From assembly GCA_025041195.1 (NCBI GenBank), contig JAKCFM010000001.1, forward strand, positions 1-64,000: a stretch of DNA of 64,000 bases. The letters are read 5' to 3'. Positions 20,034 to 28,380 of the stretch are shown here, one piece after another. Made by a program: the position numbers and the translations under genes. The notes beneath the pieces are model-generated. The model ran no database searches. It had not been told where the DNA came from and worked only from the letters and a program-made list of their open reading frames with translations. Position 1 is the first letter of the stretch. Each line of letters starts with the position of its first letter. The stretch comes from Halobacteriales archaeon YIM A00013. GTDB lineage: Archaea; Halobacteriota; Halobacteria; Halobacteriales; Haloarculaceae.

Positions 20034-21290
20034 GTGAGGACGAACCCCGAACGCAGGCTCCGGAACCGTGGGCCGGACGGTGTCGTGTATCCCGACTACG
20101 CTGGCCACTGTTTTACGAACGTTCCAGGATCGATTGGCAAGGCGCTTGACGTGGAGCTGGGTCGCTCCGTCCCAGGGGAGACGATTCCCACCGACGATAT
20201 TGACACCGTCATCTGTGTGTTGCTGGACGGGCTTGGGATCGAGCGGTTTCGACGGGACGGCGATTCGGTGTCGTTGCTCCGCCGGCTGTCGGATGCTGGG
20301 ACCGTTTCGACGCTGACAGCCCCGTTTCCATCGGAGACGGCGGCCGCGATCGCGTCGTTTCACACCGCCCGGTCGCCGGCCGCCCACGGTCTGCTCGGGG
20401 GTTTGCTGTGGTGTCCGGCTGGCGGACGCGTGCTGAAAACGCTCCGGTTTGCAGTACCCGGTGGCGAGCCTGAGAGCGGGATCCAGCACGGCCTAGATCC
20501 CGGGATTTTAAACGAGGGCGACACGATCCACCAGCGACTGACTGACGCAGGTGTCGCAAGTCACTGCGTTCAGCCGACGCCAACGACGACTGGCACCTAC
20601 ACCGATGCGTTTCTTGCTGGCGCGACCCGTCACGGTTACGACGATCCCACCGAAGCGGGTCGCCTGCTCCGCCGGAGTGTCACCGACGCTGCGGGCGGGC
20701 CGTCGTTTACCTACTGTTATCTCCCCCACGTCGATATCACCTCACACGCGCACGGTCCTGCTGACGATCGCTATCGAATGGCGATGCGCGACGCGTGCGC
20801 CGGCGTCGAGTCAGGACTGGATGCGATCCAGGCGAGCAACGCCGTTGATGCCGATCGGACGCTTGTGGTGTTGCTCGCGGATCACGGCCACGTGAGTGCT
20901 GACCCGGAGCGATTCACCCGGTTCGATGCGGATCCGGTGATCGCAGATGCGATGGCTGCGGGACCCCCTCCCGCCGCGCTCACCGGTGGCCCTCGAAGCG
21001 TGTTTTTCCATCTCCCATCGGAGCGTCTCGACGGGGTTCGCCGTCGGCTCGAACGGCGATACGACGGCCACGTGTTCACCAGGACGGAGGCGCTCGATGA
21101 GCTCGGGCTGTTCGGCCCCGATCCAGGCGTTCGTGCACGGGCGCGGTGTGGTGATCTCGTCTTCGTTCCCGGGGCTGATGGCGCGGGTGGGGAGTTGCTC
21201 GCGGGTGAGAAACGAAGTTATCACGGCGGACTCAGCGAACGCGAGATGCTGGTGCCACTCATCGCAGCGCGGCTTGGGGATTTCGACTGA
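20034..21290 (+). CDS. Alkaline-phosphatase-superfamily protein (nucleotide pyrophosphatase/phosphodiesterase type)
   Basis: A 418-aa metal-dependent phosphoesterase. VLLDGLG gives the first metal-binding Asp. FPSETAAAIASFHT carries the likely Thr nucleophile at the position used in NPP enzymes. LPHVDITSHAHGP gives Asp/His ligands and LLADHGHVSADPE the DHG metal motif. I chose GTG 20034 (MRTNPERR) because upstream codons lie over an AT-rich promoter. No signal peptide is seen, so it is cytoplasmic. It resembles the phosphodiesterase/AP family that acts on nucleotide sugars or phospholipid precursors. The substrate is unknown. Confidence 0.82.
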   Translation: MRTNPERRLRNRGPDGVVYPDYAGHCFTNVPGSIGKALDVELGRSVPGETIPTDDIDTVICVLLDGLGIERFRRDGDSVSLLRRLSDAGTVSTLTAPFPSETAAAIASFHTARSPAAHGLLGGLLWCPAGGRVLKTLRFAVPGGEPESGIQHGLDPGILNEGDTIHQRLTDAGVASHCVQPTPTTTGTYTDAFLAGATRHGYDDPTEAGRLLRRSVTDAAGGPSFTYCYLPHVDITSHAHGPADDRYRMAMRDACAGVESGLDAIQASNAVDADRTLVVLLADHGHVSADPERFTRFDADPVIADAMAAGPPPAALTGGPRSVFFHLPSERLDGVRRRLERRYDGHVFTRTEALDELGLFGPDPGVRARARCGDLVFVPGADGAGGELLAGEKRSYHGGLSEREMLVPLIAARLGDFD

Positions 21291-21344
21291 GATGATTGTC
21301 AGAGCTGTCACTGCGTGTGTCTTTCACATTTATTTCAACACAAC

Positions 21345-21353
21345 TTTATAAGC
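21345..21353 (+). promoter_or_regulatory. TATA element, module copy 1
   Basis: TTTATAAGC lies in a stretch (AACTTTATAAG-AATCGGGAAG) shared with copy 2 at 54373-54381. The spacing predicts transcription from about 21372-21378, leaving a leader of about 95-100 nt before the microprotein. Confidence 0.65.
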
Positions 21354-21371
21354 AATCGGGAAGGCATAGCA

Positions 21372-21471
21372 ACACGAGAGCACAGGTGCGCCATGCGGGC
21401 GTTGCGCGTTCGTGTTGAATGCGCCGGGTGCTAGGGGCACCCGACGCTGGGCTCTCGTCAAGGAGATACCC
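21372..21471 (+). promoter_or_regulatory. Conserved structured mRNA leader, copy 1
   Basis: A long leader, unusual for haloarchaea, which mostly make leaderless mRNA. Hairpin 1 pairs CGCC (21389-21392) with GGCG (21398-21401). Hairpin 2 pairs CGGGTGC (21425-21431) with GCACCCG (21437-21443), extended by GCG/CGC outside. Copy 2 keeps the stems but changes the loops (TAGGG here, GTAGTAG there). The conserved block GTTCGTGTT lies between the hairpins. A Shine-Dalgarno AAGGAG lies 8 bases before the ATG. It may sense a metabolite, metal or protein, or control translation. A mobile-element end is less likely. Confidence 0.6.
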
Positions 21472-21609
21472 ATGCAATGGGAGAACACACGCGACCGTAA
21501 TTGTACCGACTCACTAACCTACTACAGTCACAGCTGTGTCGTTTGTCGGCGGCAGCTTCGTGGCCACCGTGATCATCATCTTGGTTGTCCGCTGTGGGGG
21601 CGACGATGA
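21472..21609 (+). CDS. Zinc-binding microprotein, copy 1 (45 aa)
   Basis: ATG 21472 follows RBS AAGGAGAT and encodes 45 aa with a C-x2-C pair (CVVCRRQL), two His in DHH and a C-terminal GCPLWGRR, so the Cys and His could form one zinc knuckle. Haloarchaea have many such CxxC microproteins, mostly of unknown role. The stop overlaps the next start (ATGA at 21606-21609), so the two products are probably made in fixed ratio. The paralogue at 54503-54640 has the same length and keeps the CxxCRRQL, DH and CPLWGRR parts while the N-terminus varies, which supports selection for protein. Confidence 0.72.
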   Translation: MQWENTRDRNCTDSLTYYSHSCVVCRRQLRGHRDHHLGCPLWGRR

Positions 21610-22133
21610 CACTGCCGCTGTTTCTCTTTCGTGACGAGGATCGCAACTGTGTGAACCTCTCGACGGTCGATTCTCGGGGCGAGCTGTCTGAGGCTGAGCT
21701 CTACCACGTGGTGGATATCGGCCAGGGAACCTGGTGTCGGCCATGCCAGTCGACGGGCTGTCCACACGCCACCAGAATCGAGCAGATTCTGACAATGGCT
21801 GATCTGGCGAGCGAGCGGACGAGCTACGAGCACTTGCCTGGGATTGAGCGGATCACGCGCTATCGCGCAACGGGCGAAACCGTCGTGGCCGCGACGTTTG
21901 ATACGGGCGCAAAAGTTAGATACCACGAAACCAACACTGGTGAGATTCATCAGCTCACCTTCTCCGCTGAAGATCCGCAAACACCGCTTGAACGGATCGA
22001 CCGTCCGGGCTGTGCGAGTGCGGCGGATGGCTTGATCGATCTGCTTGATTCCTATGGTCGGTATCGAAGTCTCGGCTGTCCGACTGGGCTTGCAGATCAG
22101 CACCCCGCCGTTGGACGGATTACGATTGAGTAG
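21606..22133 (+). CDS. Cys-rich 175-aa protein, module copy 1
   Basis: From ATG 21606 the protein begins MTLPLFLFRDEDRNCVNLST. The most conserved stretch is TWCRPCQSTGCPHATRIEQI, a C-x2-C-x4-C-x-H cluster suited to metal binding. An alpha/beta C-terminal half with the conserved DRPGCASAADGL follows. It is about 80% identical to the paralogue at 54637-55164. It has no signal peptide or membrane helix. It is translationally coupled to the microprotein. I do not recognise the family. The repeated association with toxin-like loci suggests a regulatory or immunity-linked role, which is inference only. Confidence 0.78.
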   Translation: MTLPLFLFRDEDRNCVNLSTVDSRGELSEAELYHVVDIGQGTWCRPCQSTGCPHATRIEQILTMADLASERTSYEHLPGIERITRYRATGETVVAATFDTGAKVRYHETNTGEIHQLTFSAEDPQTPLERIDRPGCASAADGLIDLLDSYGRYRSLGCPTGLADQHPAVGRITIE

Positions 22134-22431
22134 GGTGAATGGGGTGGGATGTGGGATTCGACCTCCATCTGGAATTTTATCATAATAAAATCTTTCGACT
22201 GTTCAGAAGAATAGCGTGCCAGGCGCACCATCTTTTGTGATTCGCTGATTCACTGATGGGAACTTAAGTAGTTATAGCGCAGCCATAAACGATCATCCCG
22301 ACAATTGAAGGAGTGATTAGGAATCTTCTCGGGACCGAATACAAAGTAGTAGTAGAATATAACTATTAGCCAATGAGTCGACTGCTGTCTGCTGGTCTTC
22401 TGAGTGGTGAGTTTGGAGCGGGTGGTATCGA

Positions 22432-24591
22432 ATGGAACTGACGGTTCGTCGTGTTTCGATTATACTGATTACAATCGGTGTGGTGACGAGCGTAGTGTAC
22501 GGGACTGGGGCGTTCGATAGTATGCTCGCCTCACGAACTGCGGACGTCAACGTCGCGGGTGATGCCACCGGCTACGTTGGGTTCCATCCCGCAGAGGGAC
22601 CGAACGGGGAGTACGCAAGCACGGAGAGCGGGAAATTGCAGTTGCAGCTCTCGAAGATGGCCAAGGGTGGTGGAACGGGAGTGAATGCGGGTTCAGAAAC
22701 GACCGTCGCGAACGTGTTTACGATCAGAAACCAGGGGACTGCGGCGGCGTCGATCTGGCTGGATGATACCAGCGATGTCGTGACCTACGAACGCGGGCGC
22801 TCGGGTGAGTCCCTTGAGTCGAAAGCAGGCGCGGTCCGTCTCAAACCCGGTGAGGATGTGTCTGTGTCGGTTGTTATAGATGCCGAGTCAGTCGGAACGG
22901 GCGAGACGCTCCGCCCTGCGATGACCTTCCACGCTACGACAGCACCAGTGAATGGTGAGAGTGCGCCACCGACCGAGTCAGAAGGAGTGCCACCGGTACA
23001 GACACCAACGACAGAATCCTCAACAACGGAGGAGCAGCAATCGACGACCCCGACGCAGGATACCGAGGACAATCCACTCTCTGGAGAAAATAAATCGACG
23101 TTTGAGAGCATTGTCTCATTTATTGAAAAACACAATGGATTCTTCAAAAAGCATCAGAAAAAACTGACGGGGGCTACTTTGCTAACTCCCGGTATAGTTG
23201 ATGATCTGCTCTTGCAGGCGCTCCTCCATCCGCAGATGGCCTACGAATTATTGGTTGGAGCGGTTATGGGTGGCGTGGGTGTAGAGGGCGGCGAAAAACC
23301 AGTCAAAGAAGCAACAACGATTCCGTATTTCGTGGGGTGGGTTGGCGGATCTTTCGTACCATTCTTTGATATTTTTGCAGATGTTCGGGATACGATCCAA
23401 TCTGCGCTCAACGGCGATATGATCGGCGCTACGTTGGGAGCCCTTTCGGCAATCCCAGCGATCGGTAAAGTTGCGGATGTTGGGCAGGTGCCGCTCCAGG
23501 TGACTAAATGGGTTGGAATGGTTGGAAACAAAGCCAGTGATCTCATCTCTGGAATCAAGCGTTCGGCGAGTCCGCTTTCGAAGATTCCGGGGAAGGCAAA
23601 GGAGAAAATCCTGGAGGTGCTTGGCCATGGTGACACAGCAAAGAAAGCTGACGTCATTTCTGGCTCCGAGCTATCACACTATGTCGATAAGGGGTACAGT
23701 AAACAGCGGATCAAGCAGCTCCAGGATGGGCCATTCAAAGGCCCAGATGTGCGTCGATTCATCGCAAAGACGTCAGTCTGACCGGGTGCGTACGCTTCAG
23801 AACCGGGGATTCCAGCGGAGGATATTCGGTACTACGTCGATAATGACATCAATCTCAACAAGATTGCTGATCTACAGAATCAGCAGCTCTCGTCGTCCCA
23901 GATTCGGACGCTAACGGACAAGGGAGCGAACGTTGATGAGATACCACAGATGAAGCGCATGGGCTTTACCAACAAGCATGTCACGACGCTTGCTGAAAAC
24001 GGAATGGAGTATAAGAAAGCCCGAAAGCTCGATTACTCCGATTTCGATGCGGAGCAAATCACAACGCTCGCTCAAAAGGGAGCCGATCCAGACGCTGCGA
24101 CGGCCCTCAAACACGAGGGGGTCGGGACGGATCAGGTGACGACGTTGGCTCGTGAGAAGGCTGACCTCAAGATGGCCACCGAATTGAAACGCACCGGCTG
24201 GAGTGGTGATGAACTGGTCGACATCACAAAGAAGGGCAATCGAAAGTATATCGCCCGTATAGATCCCATGAAACGCGATGGGTCGTACCTCGGCCACGGA
24301 TCGACGCTGCGCCAAGTCAAAAAGTTACAGGCTGATGGGATTCCAAAGAAGGATATCAAATATTATGTTGATGAAGGAATGAGCCTGAAAGTTGTTGATA
24401 AGCTCAATGGTCGTTCCATCTCTTCCGACAGGCTCAAAAAGAATATCCAAATGAACTCAGGATATGTCCGGGAGTCAATGAAATATGGCAGATTTATGAA
24501 GGGCGTCACTGTAACCATTGGAAATATATATTGGAATGGGAGATCTTGGGCAAATCAAAATAAATCTAGTAATGAAGAAAGTCCTTCATAA
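22432..24591 (+). pseudogene. Polymorphic-toxin-like exported protein, frame broken mid-gene
   Basis: The frame from ATG 22432 encodes an N-terminal membrane/signal helix (SIILITIGVVTSVVYGTGAF), a SipW/DUF1102-like domain (SRTADVNVAGDATGYVGFHP), a Thr/Pro-rich linker, and a helical pre-toxin-like segment (FVPFFDIFADVRDTIQSALN). It stops at TGA 23779. The same frame is open again from 23782 to 24591, with 25-30-residue helical repeats. Between about 23770 and 23822 the repeat homology moves to another frame (SDRVRTLQNRG, then IPAEDIRYYVDN), matching VKKLQADGIPKKDIKYYVDE later in the gene. Two compensating one-base indels, the second in a GGGG run, explain it. The last 60 residues are AT-rich and lack homology to copy 2, as expected of an exchangeable tip. 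Confidence 0.68.
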
Positions 24592-24700
24592 TCTGTCGGG
24601 TAAGAAAATCAGATAACATAATTCTATAATTTATACATCAGTTCTGTTATTGCGAATAAAAGAGGATGAATCTATCTAATTAGATTGTAGTTACAATGCC
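24592..24700. other. AT-rich spacer between convergent genes
   Basis: A strongly AT-rich spacer between the toxin-like gene and the leftward small membrane protein. It includes T-rich runs that could end transcription. No coding signal was seen. Confidence 0.4.
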
Positions 24701-24967
24701 TCAATCTTTAATAAACTCATATTTTATTACTGTTCTTACAACTGCCCAAGTTAATGAAGTACATAAAAAAATACCTATATATACCAACCCTGCAACAGAA
24801 TTCGGATATCGTCCGGAAGATGGGCTTGAAGGCATTGCAAACACACTATGTATATCACTTAAGAATGGTTGTATAAAATTAAGATAGAAGTATAGAACTA
24901 TAATCCCAATTATAGCTACTTCCACTGTGAGAATGGCCTTCTTTATAGTGCTCACCATATAATACAT
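24701..24967 (-). CDS. Small two-helix membrane protein, family member 1
   Basis: An 88-aa, AT-rich gene. The first helix (VAIIGIIVLYFYLNFIQPFL) ends in a conserved loop SDIHSVFAMPSS, and a second helix (AGLVYIGIFLCTSLTWAVV) follows. Two other genes in the window share the pattern helix-(I/H)QP-L-x-x-IHxxF: 37525-37836 and 42975-43247. It converges on the toxin-like gene, 109 bases away. Small polytopic proteins are typical immunity partners of membrane-acting toxins, which is why I flag it, but the orientation is opposite to the usual toxin-immunity operon. Starts at 24967 or 24958 are both possible. Confidence 0.6.
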   Translation of the reverse strand: MYYMVSTIKKAILTVEVAIIGIIVLYFYLNFIQPFLSDIHSVFAMPSSPSSGRYPNSVAGLVYIGIFLCTSLTWAVVRTVIKYEFIKD

Positions 24968-25562
24968 TTATCCACTACAAACTTAACTGTCACGATCATA
25001 CGAGACCTATATTCCGTCTATTCACCTGGTTTGTGAGAACAAAAACCGATTATATCAGCACGTAATTAAAGGTAACTGCCTTTTAGACAGATTTCGATCA
25101 ATACGGTCTGTACTAGATAATCGAAAATTGGATGGCCGATAACGAGGAACTTGACCGCTTTTGTACCGCATTCCTTTCATCATCTCATATGCCTCCGTGT
25201 TTATTAGATATTGTATACTGCTTTCCAATCAACGACGCACGCTAGCCCCCCTGTACAAACTGGCTCGTCATCGTTTCACCAACAGTGCCTCAAGCCCACT
25301 CCAGCGGTCCACCATCCGATGGAGGATATTCGATGTGCAATCTGAAGCCGCTACGCCAAGGCACCGCTTCAGAACATCCAGTCCATACCAATCGCCAGAC
25401 GCACCCCATAATATATGGTTTACTGACATCTAGTACTGTCTCATAGCCCACACATGACACCGCCATGCGCTTCTAACTATCACTGATGTATAAAGATACG
25501 GAAATATGAGAGATATTTTCAGCCATGCGAAGAGATAACCGGCTCCGCTGCTCTGTGAGAGT
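24968..25562. other. AT-rich accessory stretch without a convincing gene
   Basis: About 600 bases of low-GC DNA, rising in GC after 25230. A minus-strand frame of about 54 codons (around 25262-25424, beginning MSVNHILWGASGDWYG) is open but short and unrecognised. It may be a remnant. No RNA gene or inverted terminal repeats were seen. Confidence 0.45.
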
Positions 25563-26435
25563 ATGCCATCGTCCAAATCAATCAGCGGACAGACCCAGCA
25601 ACGGCTGGAACTACTTGGAGACCGCACACGCCTCGAAATTCTTCTCGTTCTCGCACAGTCTCACCGCCGTGATCCGCTCTCACCATCGCTTTCCGAGCCC
25701 GATCTCCGTCGTCGCGTTGGGGTCGCGGATCCAGGGAGTTTCGGCTACCATCTCCAACAGCTCGCTGATACGTTCGTCGATGAGACCGACTCGGGCTACC
25801 GGCTGACGCCACTCGGAACCGATGTTGTCGGCACGGTTGTCGCCGGACTCGGCCAGGGGCCGACAATCGAACCGACACCCCTGGGCATTGACTGTCCGGG
25901 CTGTGATCGTCCGATTCAACTCTCACACGCTGACGGCCGACTGCAGATTGGCTGCGCCGACCATCATCTCAACCACCCGATCCGACCGAATCTCCTGCGC
26001 GAGCGCTCACCCCACGACCTGGCGGCGACGGCGGTGCTTGGACTGCTTCAGGAGACTGAATCGATGCGACGGGGTTGCTGTCCGCACTGTGCCGGCCACT
26101 GTGCCACCACGATCGAATCCGATGACGGCGATACACCGATTACCTTCGAGGCGTCCTGTGATTGCTGTGGCAATCACACGACGCAGCCGCTCGGCGTGCT
26201 GCTCGCTCGCCAGCCAGCGTCGATCGCACTCGCGGAGGCCTCGGCCGTTGATCTGACCGGACTGGAGCTGGTCAGCTGGACGCTTCGTGGCGCTGTCGCG
26301 CCGGTTCAAACGCCATCGACCGATCGCAACGTGGTGACCATCGAAACAGAAACGGGCGCGGTGACGTTCACGCTCGACGAGAACGCAAGAATTCTCGATG
26401 TCGATTCGTCGGTTTGCAGGGCCACACCGAACTGA
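25563..26435 (+). CDS. ArsR-like winged-helix regulator with zinc-ribbon-like domain (DUF7351 type)
   Basis: A 290-aa protein. Residues 8-85 form an ArsR-type winged helix (LGDRTRLEILLVLAQ, then GSFGYHLQQLADTFVDETDSGYRLTPLG). The middle carries several Cys pairs (DCPGCDRPI, CCPHCAGHC, SCDCCGNH) that suggest zinc ribbons. This layout is typical of a haloarchaeal regulator family now listed with DUF7351. It is 40 bases upstream of the kinase-like gene on the same strand. The target and ligand are unknown. Confidence 0.8.
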   Translation: MPSSKSISGQTQQRLELLGDRTRLEILLVLAQSHRRDPLSPSLSEPDLRRRVGVADPGSFGYHLQQLADTFVDETDSGYRLTPLGTDVVGTVVAGLGQGPTIEPTPLGIDCPGCDRPIQLSHADGRLQIGCADHHLNHPIRPNLLRERSPHDLAATAVLGLLQETESMRRGCCPHCAGHCATTIESDDGDTPITFEASCDCCGNHTTQPLGVLLARQPASIALAEASAVDLTGLELVSWTLRGAVAPVQTPSTDRNVVTIETETGAVTFTLDENARILDVDSSVCRATPN

Positions 26436-26475
26436 TCGGCAGTGTTCTGGACGTGCTGTCCGAACGCGATACTGA

Positions 26476-27474
26476 ATGACAGCAGTCGACCGCGATATGG
26501 TTCGTGACCGCTGCGCACGGCTCCCTGCTGGCGAGTTGTTCAACGCACCACCCACCGACGACGCAATTGTTCGACTGGAGGGCGGGGTCAACGAGGTGTT
26601 CGCCGTCACTACATCCACTGACGCCCAGCTGATCGTCAAGTTCGGCACGCACCACTCGGCCAACCACCCCCGTGCCGGCGTGGCCGCCACCGAACTGCTG
26701 GCCCACTGGACGACGCTCCCCGTTCCGACGGTCCACGCCACGGCGTTCGAGGACTCACCCCCGTCGGTCATCATGGATCGCTGTCCGGGAACACCGCTCG
26801 CCGACGGCTTTGATGACACCGAACGGCTGACTGCCCCCAGCGCGGTTCGAACGCTCGGGCGCGTGATTCGGGACTGCTGGACGGTGCCTGCTTCGGCACT
26901 GGCGGGCTACGGACGCATTCGATCGCTGGAACGAACTGCAGATGGCCCACGCGTCCGTGGCGAACACGACGATTTCCAGTCGTGGGTGCGTGCGTACGCC
27001 AACCGCTGTTATGGGAGTCCGGCCGCACACGACGCGCTCGAAACCAGTGCTCAGGACGTCCTGGAGTATCTCCGCGATCGCACGGCGGCGCTCCCCGAAT
27101 CACCACCACAATCGCTCATCGTCACGGATCTTTCTCCTGAGAATCTCCTGACTCTCGATGGCATGCCACCACCGTCATCCACCGAGCTCACCGGATTCGT
27201 GGATCTTGACGGCGCGAAAATCGGCCCGCTCAAATTCGCGGCGGTCAACGTTGAGTATCTGCTCTCTCGCGGCGTGGCCGACCCCCAACTGATTTGTCGC
27301 GCGCTGTACGACCCACTGCCGATCGACCCGGGTAGTCCAGAACGGGACTGCTACCGGCTGCTCGCCATGGGTCGGTCTGTCACCGCGCTCGATCGCTGGT
27401 ACGACCCAACCGGTGAGCTGTTTCAGCAACGTGGAACGACGATCGCCGCCGAACTCGAACGAATTATCAAGTAA
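26476..27474 (+). CDS. APH/choline-kinase-family phosphotransferase
   Basis: A 332-aa protein with a protein-kinase-like fold: the ATP-binding strand LIVKFG with the conserved Lys, the VIMDRCPG hinge, catalytic-loop-like LIVTDLSPENLL (the family usually has HxDxxxxN; here the His position is Val), and metal-binding GFVDLDGAKIG. The altered catalytic loop leaves Asp and Asn in place, so activity remains plausible. It follows the HTH gene closely. The substrate (sugar, amino alcohol or aminoglycoside-like) cannot be told. Confidence 0.8.
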   Translation: MTAVDRDMVRDRCARLPAGELFNAPPTDDAIVRLEGGVNEVFAVTTSTDAQLIVKFGTHHSANHPRAGVAATELLAHWTTLPVPTVHATAFEDSPPSVIMDRCPGTPLADGFDDTERLTAPSAVRTLGRVIRDCWTVPASALAGYGRIRSLERTADGPRVRGEHDDFQSWVRAYANRCYGSPAAHDALETSAQDVLEYLRDRTAALPESPPQSLIVTDLSPENLLTLDGMPPPSSTELTGFVDLDGAKIGPLKFAAVNVEYLLSRGVADPQLICRALYDPLPIDPGSPERDCYRLLAMGRSVTALDRWYDPTGELFQQRGTTIAAELERIIK

Positions 27475-27545
27475 TCACAGCCGTTCACAGAGCGCCAGCC
27501 CTAATTCGCCCACCGTCGAACGCTCACGCGGACGCACGTCACAAT

Positions 27546-27947
27546 ATGAGTTCTGTCACCAATCACCCGCTCGTTCGACTGGAAACGCTCGTGTTGATCG
27601 CTATTGGTGGCTTTGCCGGCTCGAATCTCAGATACGCCGTCGGATTGTTGCTCGCTCCCCAGGCGATTGGTGCCACGCTGGTTGTGAACGCGCTGGGGAG
27701 TCTCGGTCTGGGATTCATCCTCTATGAGGCCGAATTCACGGGGCTGCTTTCCGATCGAACCCGGTTGATCGCCGCAACTGGCTTTCTCTCATCATTCACC
27801 ACCTACAGCACGTTTGCCGTTCAGACGGCACAGCTCGGTGATCCATTCGCGATGGGTGTGAACATCATCGCAACCCACGGACTCGCCGTTGCTGGCGTTC
27901 TGAGTGGTCGCTGGCTCGCCGCGAAAATCCCACGGGGTGCGCAATGA
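27546..27947 (+). CDS. crcB: Fluoride exporter CrcB (Fluc), first subunit
   Basis: A 133-aa four-helix Fluc channel protein. GGFAGSNLRYAVGLLL holds the Gly and Arg typical of helix 1. LVVNALGSLGLGFIL carries the pore Asn. TGFLSSFTTYSTFAVQT carries the conserved Phe-box and Thr. Its last codons overlap the next gene (ATGA at 27944-27947). Two adjacent crcB genes usually make a heterodimeric dual-topology channel that lets toxic F- leave the cell. Confidence 0.93.
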   Translation: MSSVTNHPLVRLETLVLIAIGGFAGSNLRYAVGLLLAPQAIGATLVVNALGSLGLGFILYEAEFTGLLSDRTRLIAATGFLSSFTTYSTFAVQTAQLGDPFAMGVNIIATHGLAVAGVLSGRWLAAKIPRGAQ

Positions 27948-28303
27948 CGACGCTCGATCCCGCACACATCGTCGGCACTGGCGGTGCGCTCGGTGCAGTG
28001 TTGCGATACGAACTCAGCATGCGAATCGACACCGAAGAGCTTCCACTGGGAACGCTCACGGTCAACGTGGTGGGAAGCTTCGTGCTCGCACTGCTGGCGT
28101 TTATGAGCCCATCGGAGTCGCTGCAGCTGTTCTTCGGAACGGGTGCGTGTGGCTCGTTCACCACGTTCTCCTCGTTTTCGTACGAAATCGTCCGGTTCTG
28201 GGAGACAGGCGAGAAAATCAGAGCGATCGGCTACAGCGTCGGGACGCTCAGTGGTGCGGGCGGAGCTGTCGGACTGGCGTGGTTGCTCGCAACCCTCGTT
28301 TGA
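27944..28303 (+). CDS. crcB: Fluoride exporter CrcB (Fluc), second subunit
   Basis: A 119-aa partner of the preceding protein: GGALGAVLRYELS at the start, LTVNVVGSFVLALL with the pore Asn, and TGACGSFTTFSSFSYEIVRFWE with the Phe-box. Translation is coupled through the ATGA overlap. The pair is expected to assemble antiparallel in the membrane. The MFS gene starts 78 bases later. Confidence 0.93.
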   Translation: MTTLDPAHIVGTGGALGAVLRYELSMRIDTEELPLGTLTVNVVGSFVLALLAFMSPSESLQLFFGTGACGSFTTFSSFSYEIVRFWETGEKIRAIGYSVGTLSGAGGAVGLAWLLATLV

Positions 28304-28380
28304 GCGGTCAATTTTCCGGCTTTCGTGGCTTTTTGGTCGAACCAGTCGAACGGATTTGCGTGTCGCGTAGCATTGTGTCG

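Larger units (their letters stand above)
21340..22133 (+). repeat. Duplicated module, copy 1 (promoter, leader, microprotein, 175-aa gene)
   Basis: This segment is homologous throughout to 54368-55164: same order, same gene lengths (45 and 175 aa), same ATGA junction, and similar promoter and leader. The paralogous copy lies 33 kb away beside another toxin-like locus. Confidence 0.85.

Noticed and set aside
21421-21447. Leader hairpin as an insertion-sequence terminal repeat or rho-independent terminator
   Set aside because: Both copies sit at the same place in a mRNA leader between TATA and RBS, with no T-tract after the stem and no transposase nearby.
23779-23781. TGA in the toxin-like gene as a recoded amino acid (selenocysteine/pyrrolysine)
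   Set aside because: Pyrrolysine uses TAG and haloarchaea are not known to use selenocysteine. No SECIS-like stem was seen near it. The local homology lies in another frame, so paired indels explain it better.
25161-25433. Rightward frame of 90 codons in the AT-rich stretch after locus 1
   Set aside because: The composition changes abruptly inside it, there is no RBS or known motif, and the translation is rich in Ser/Arg without structure.
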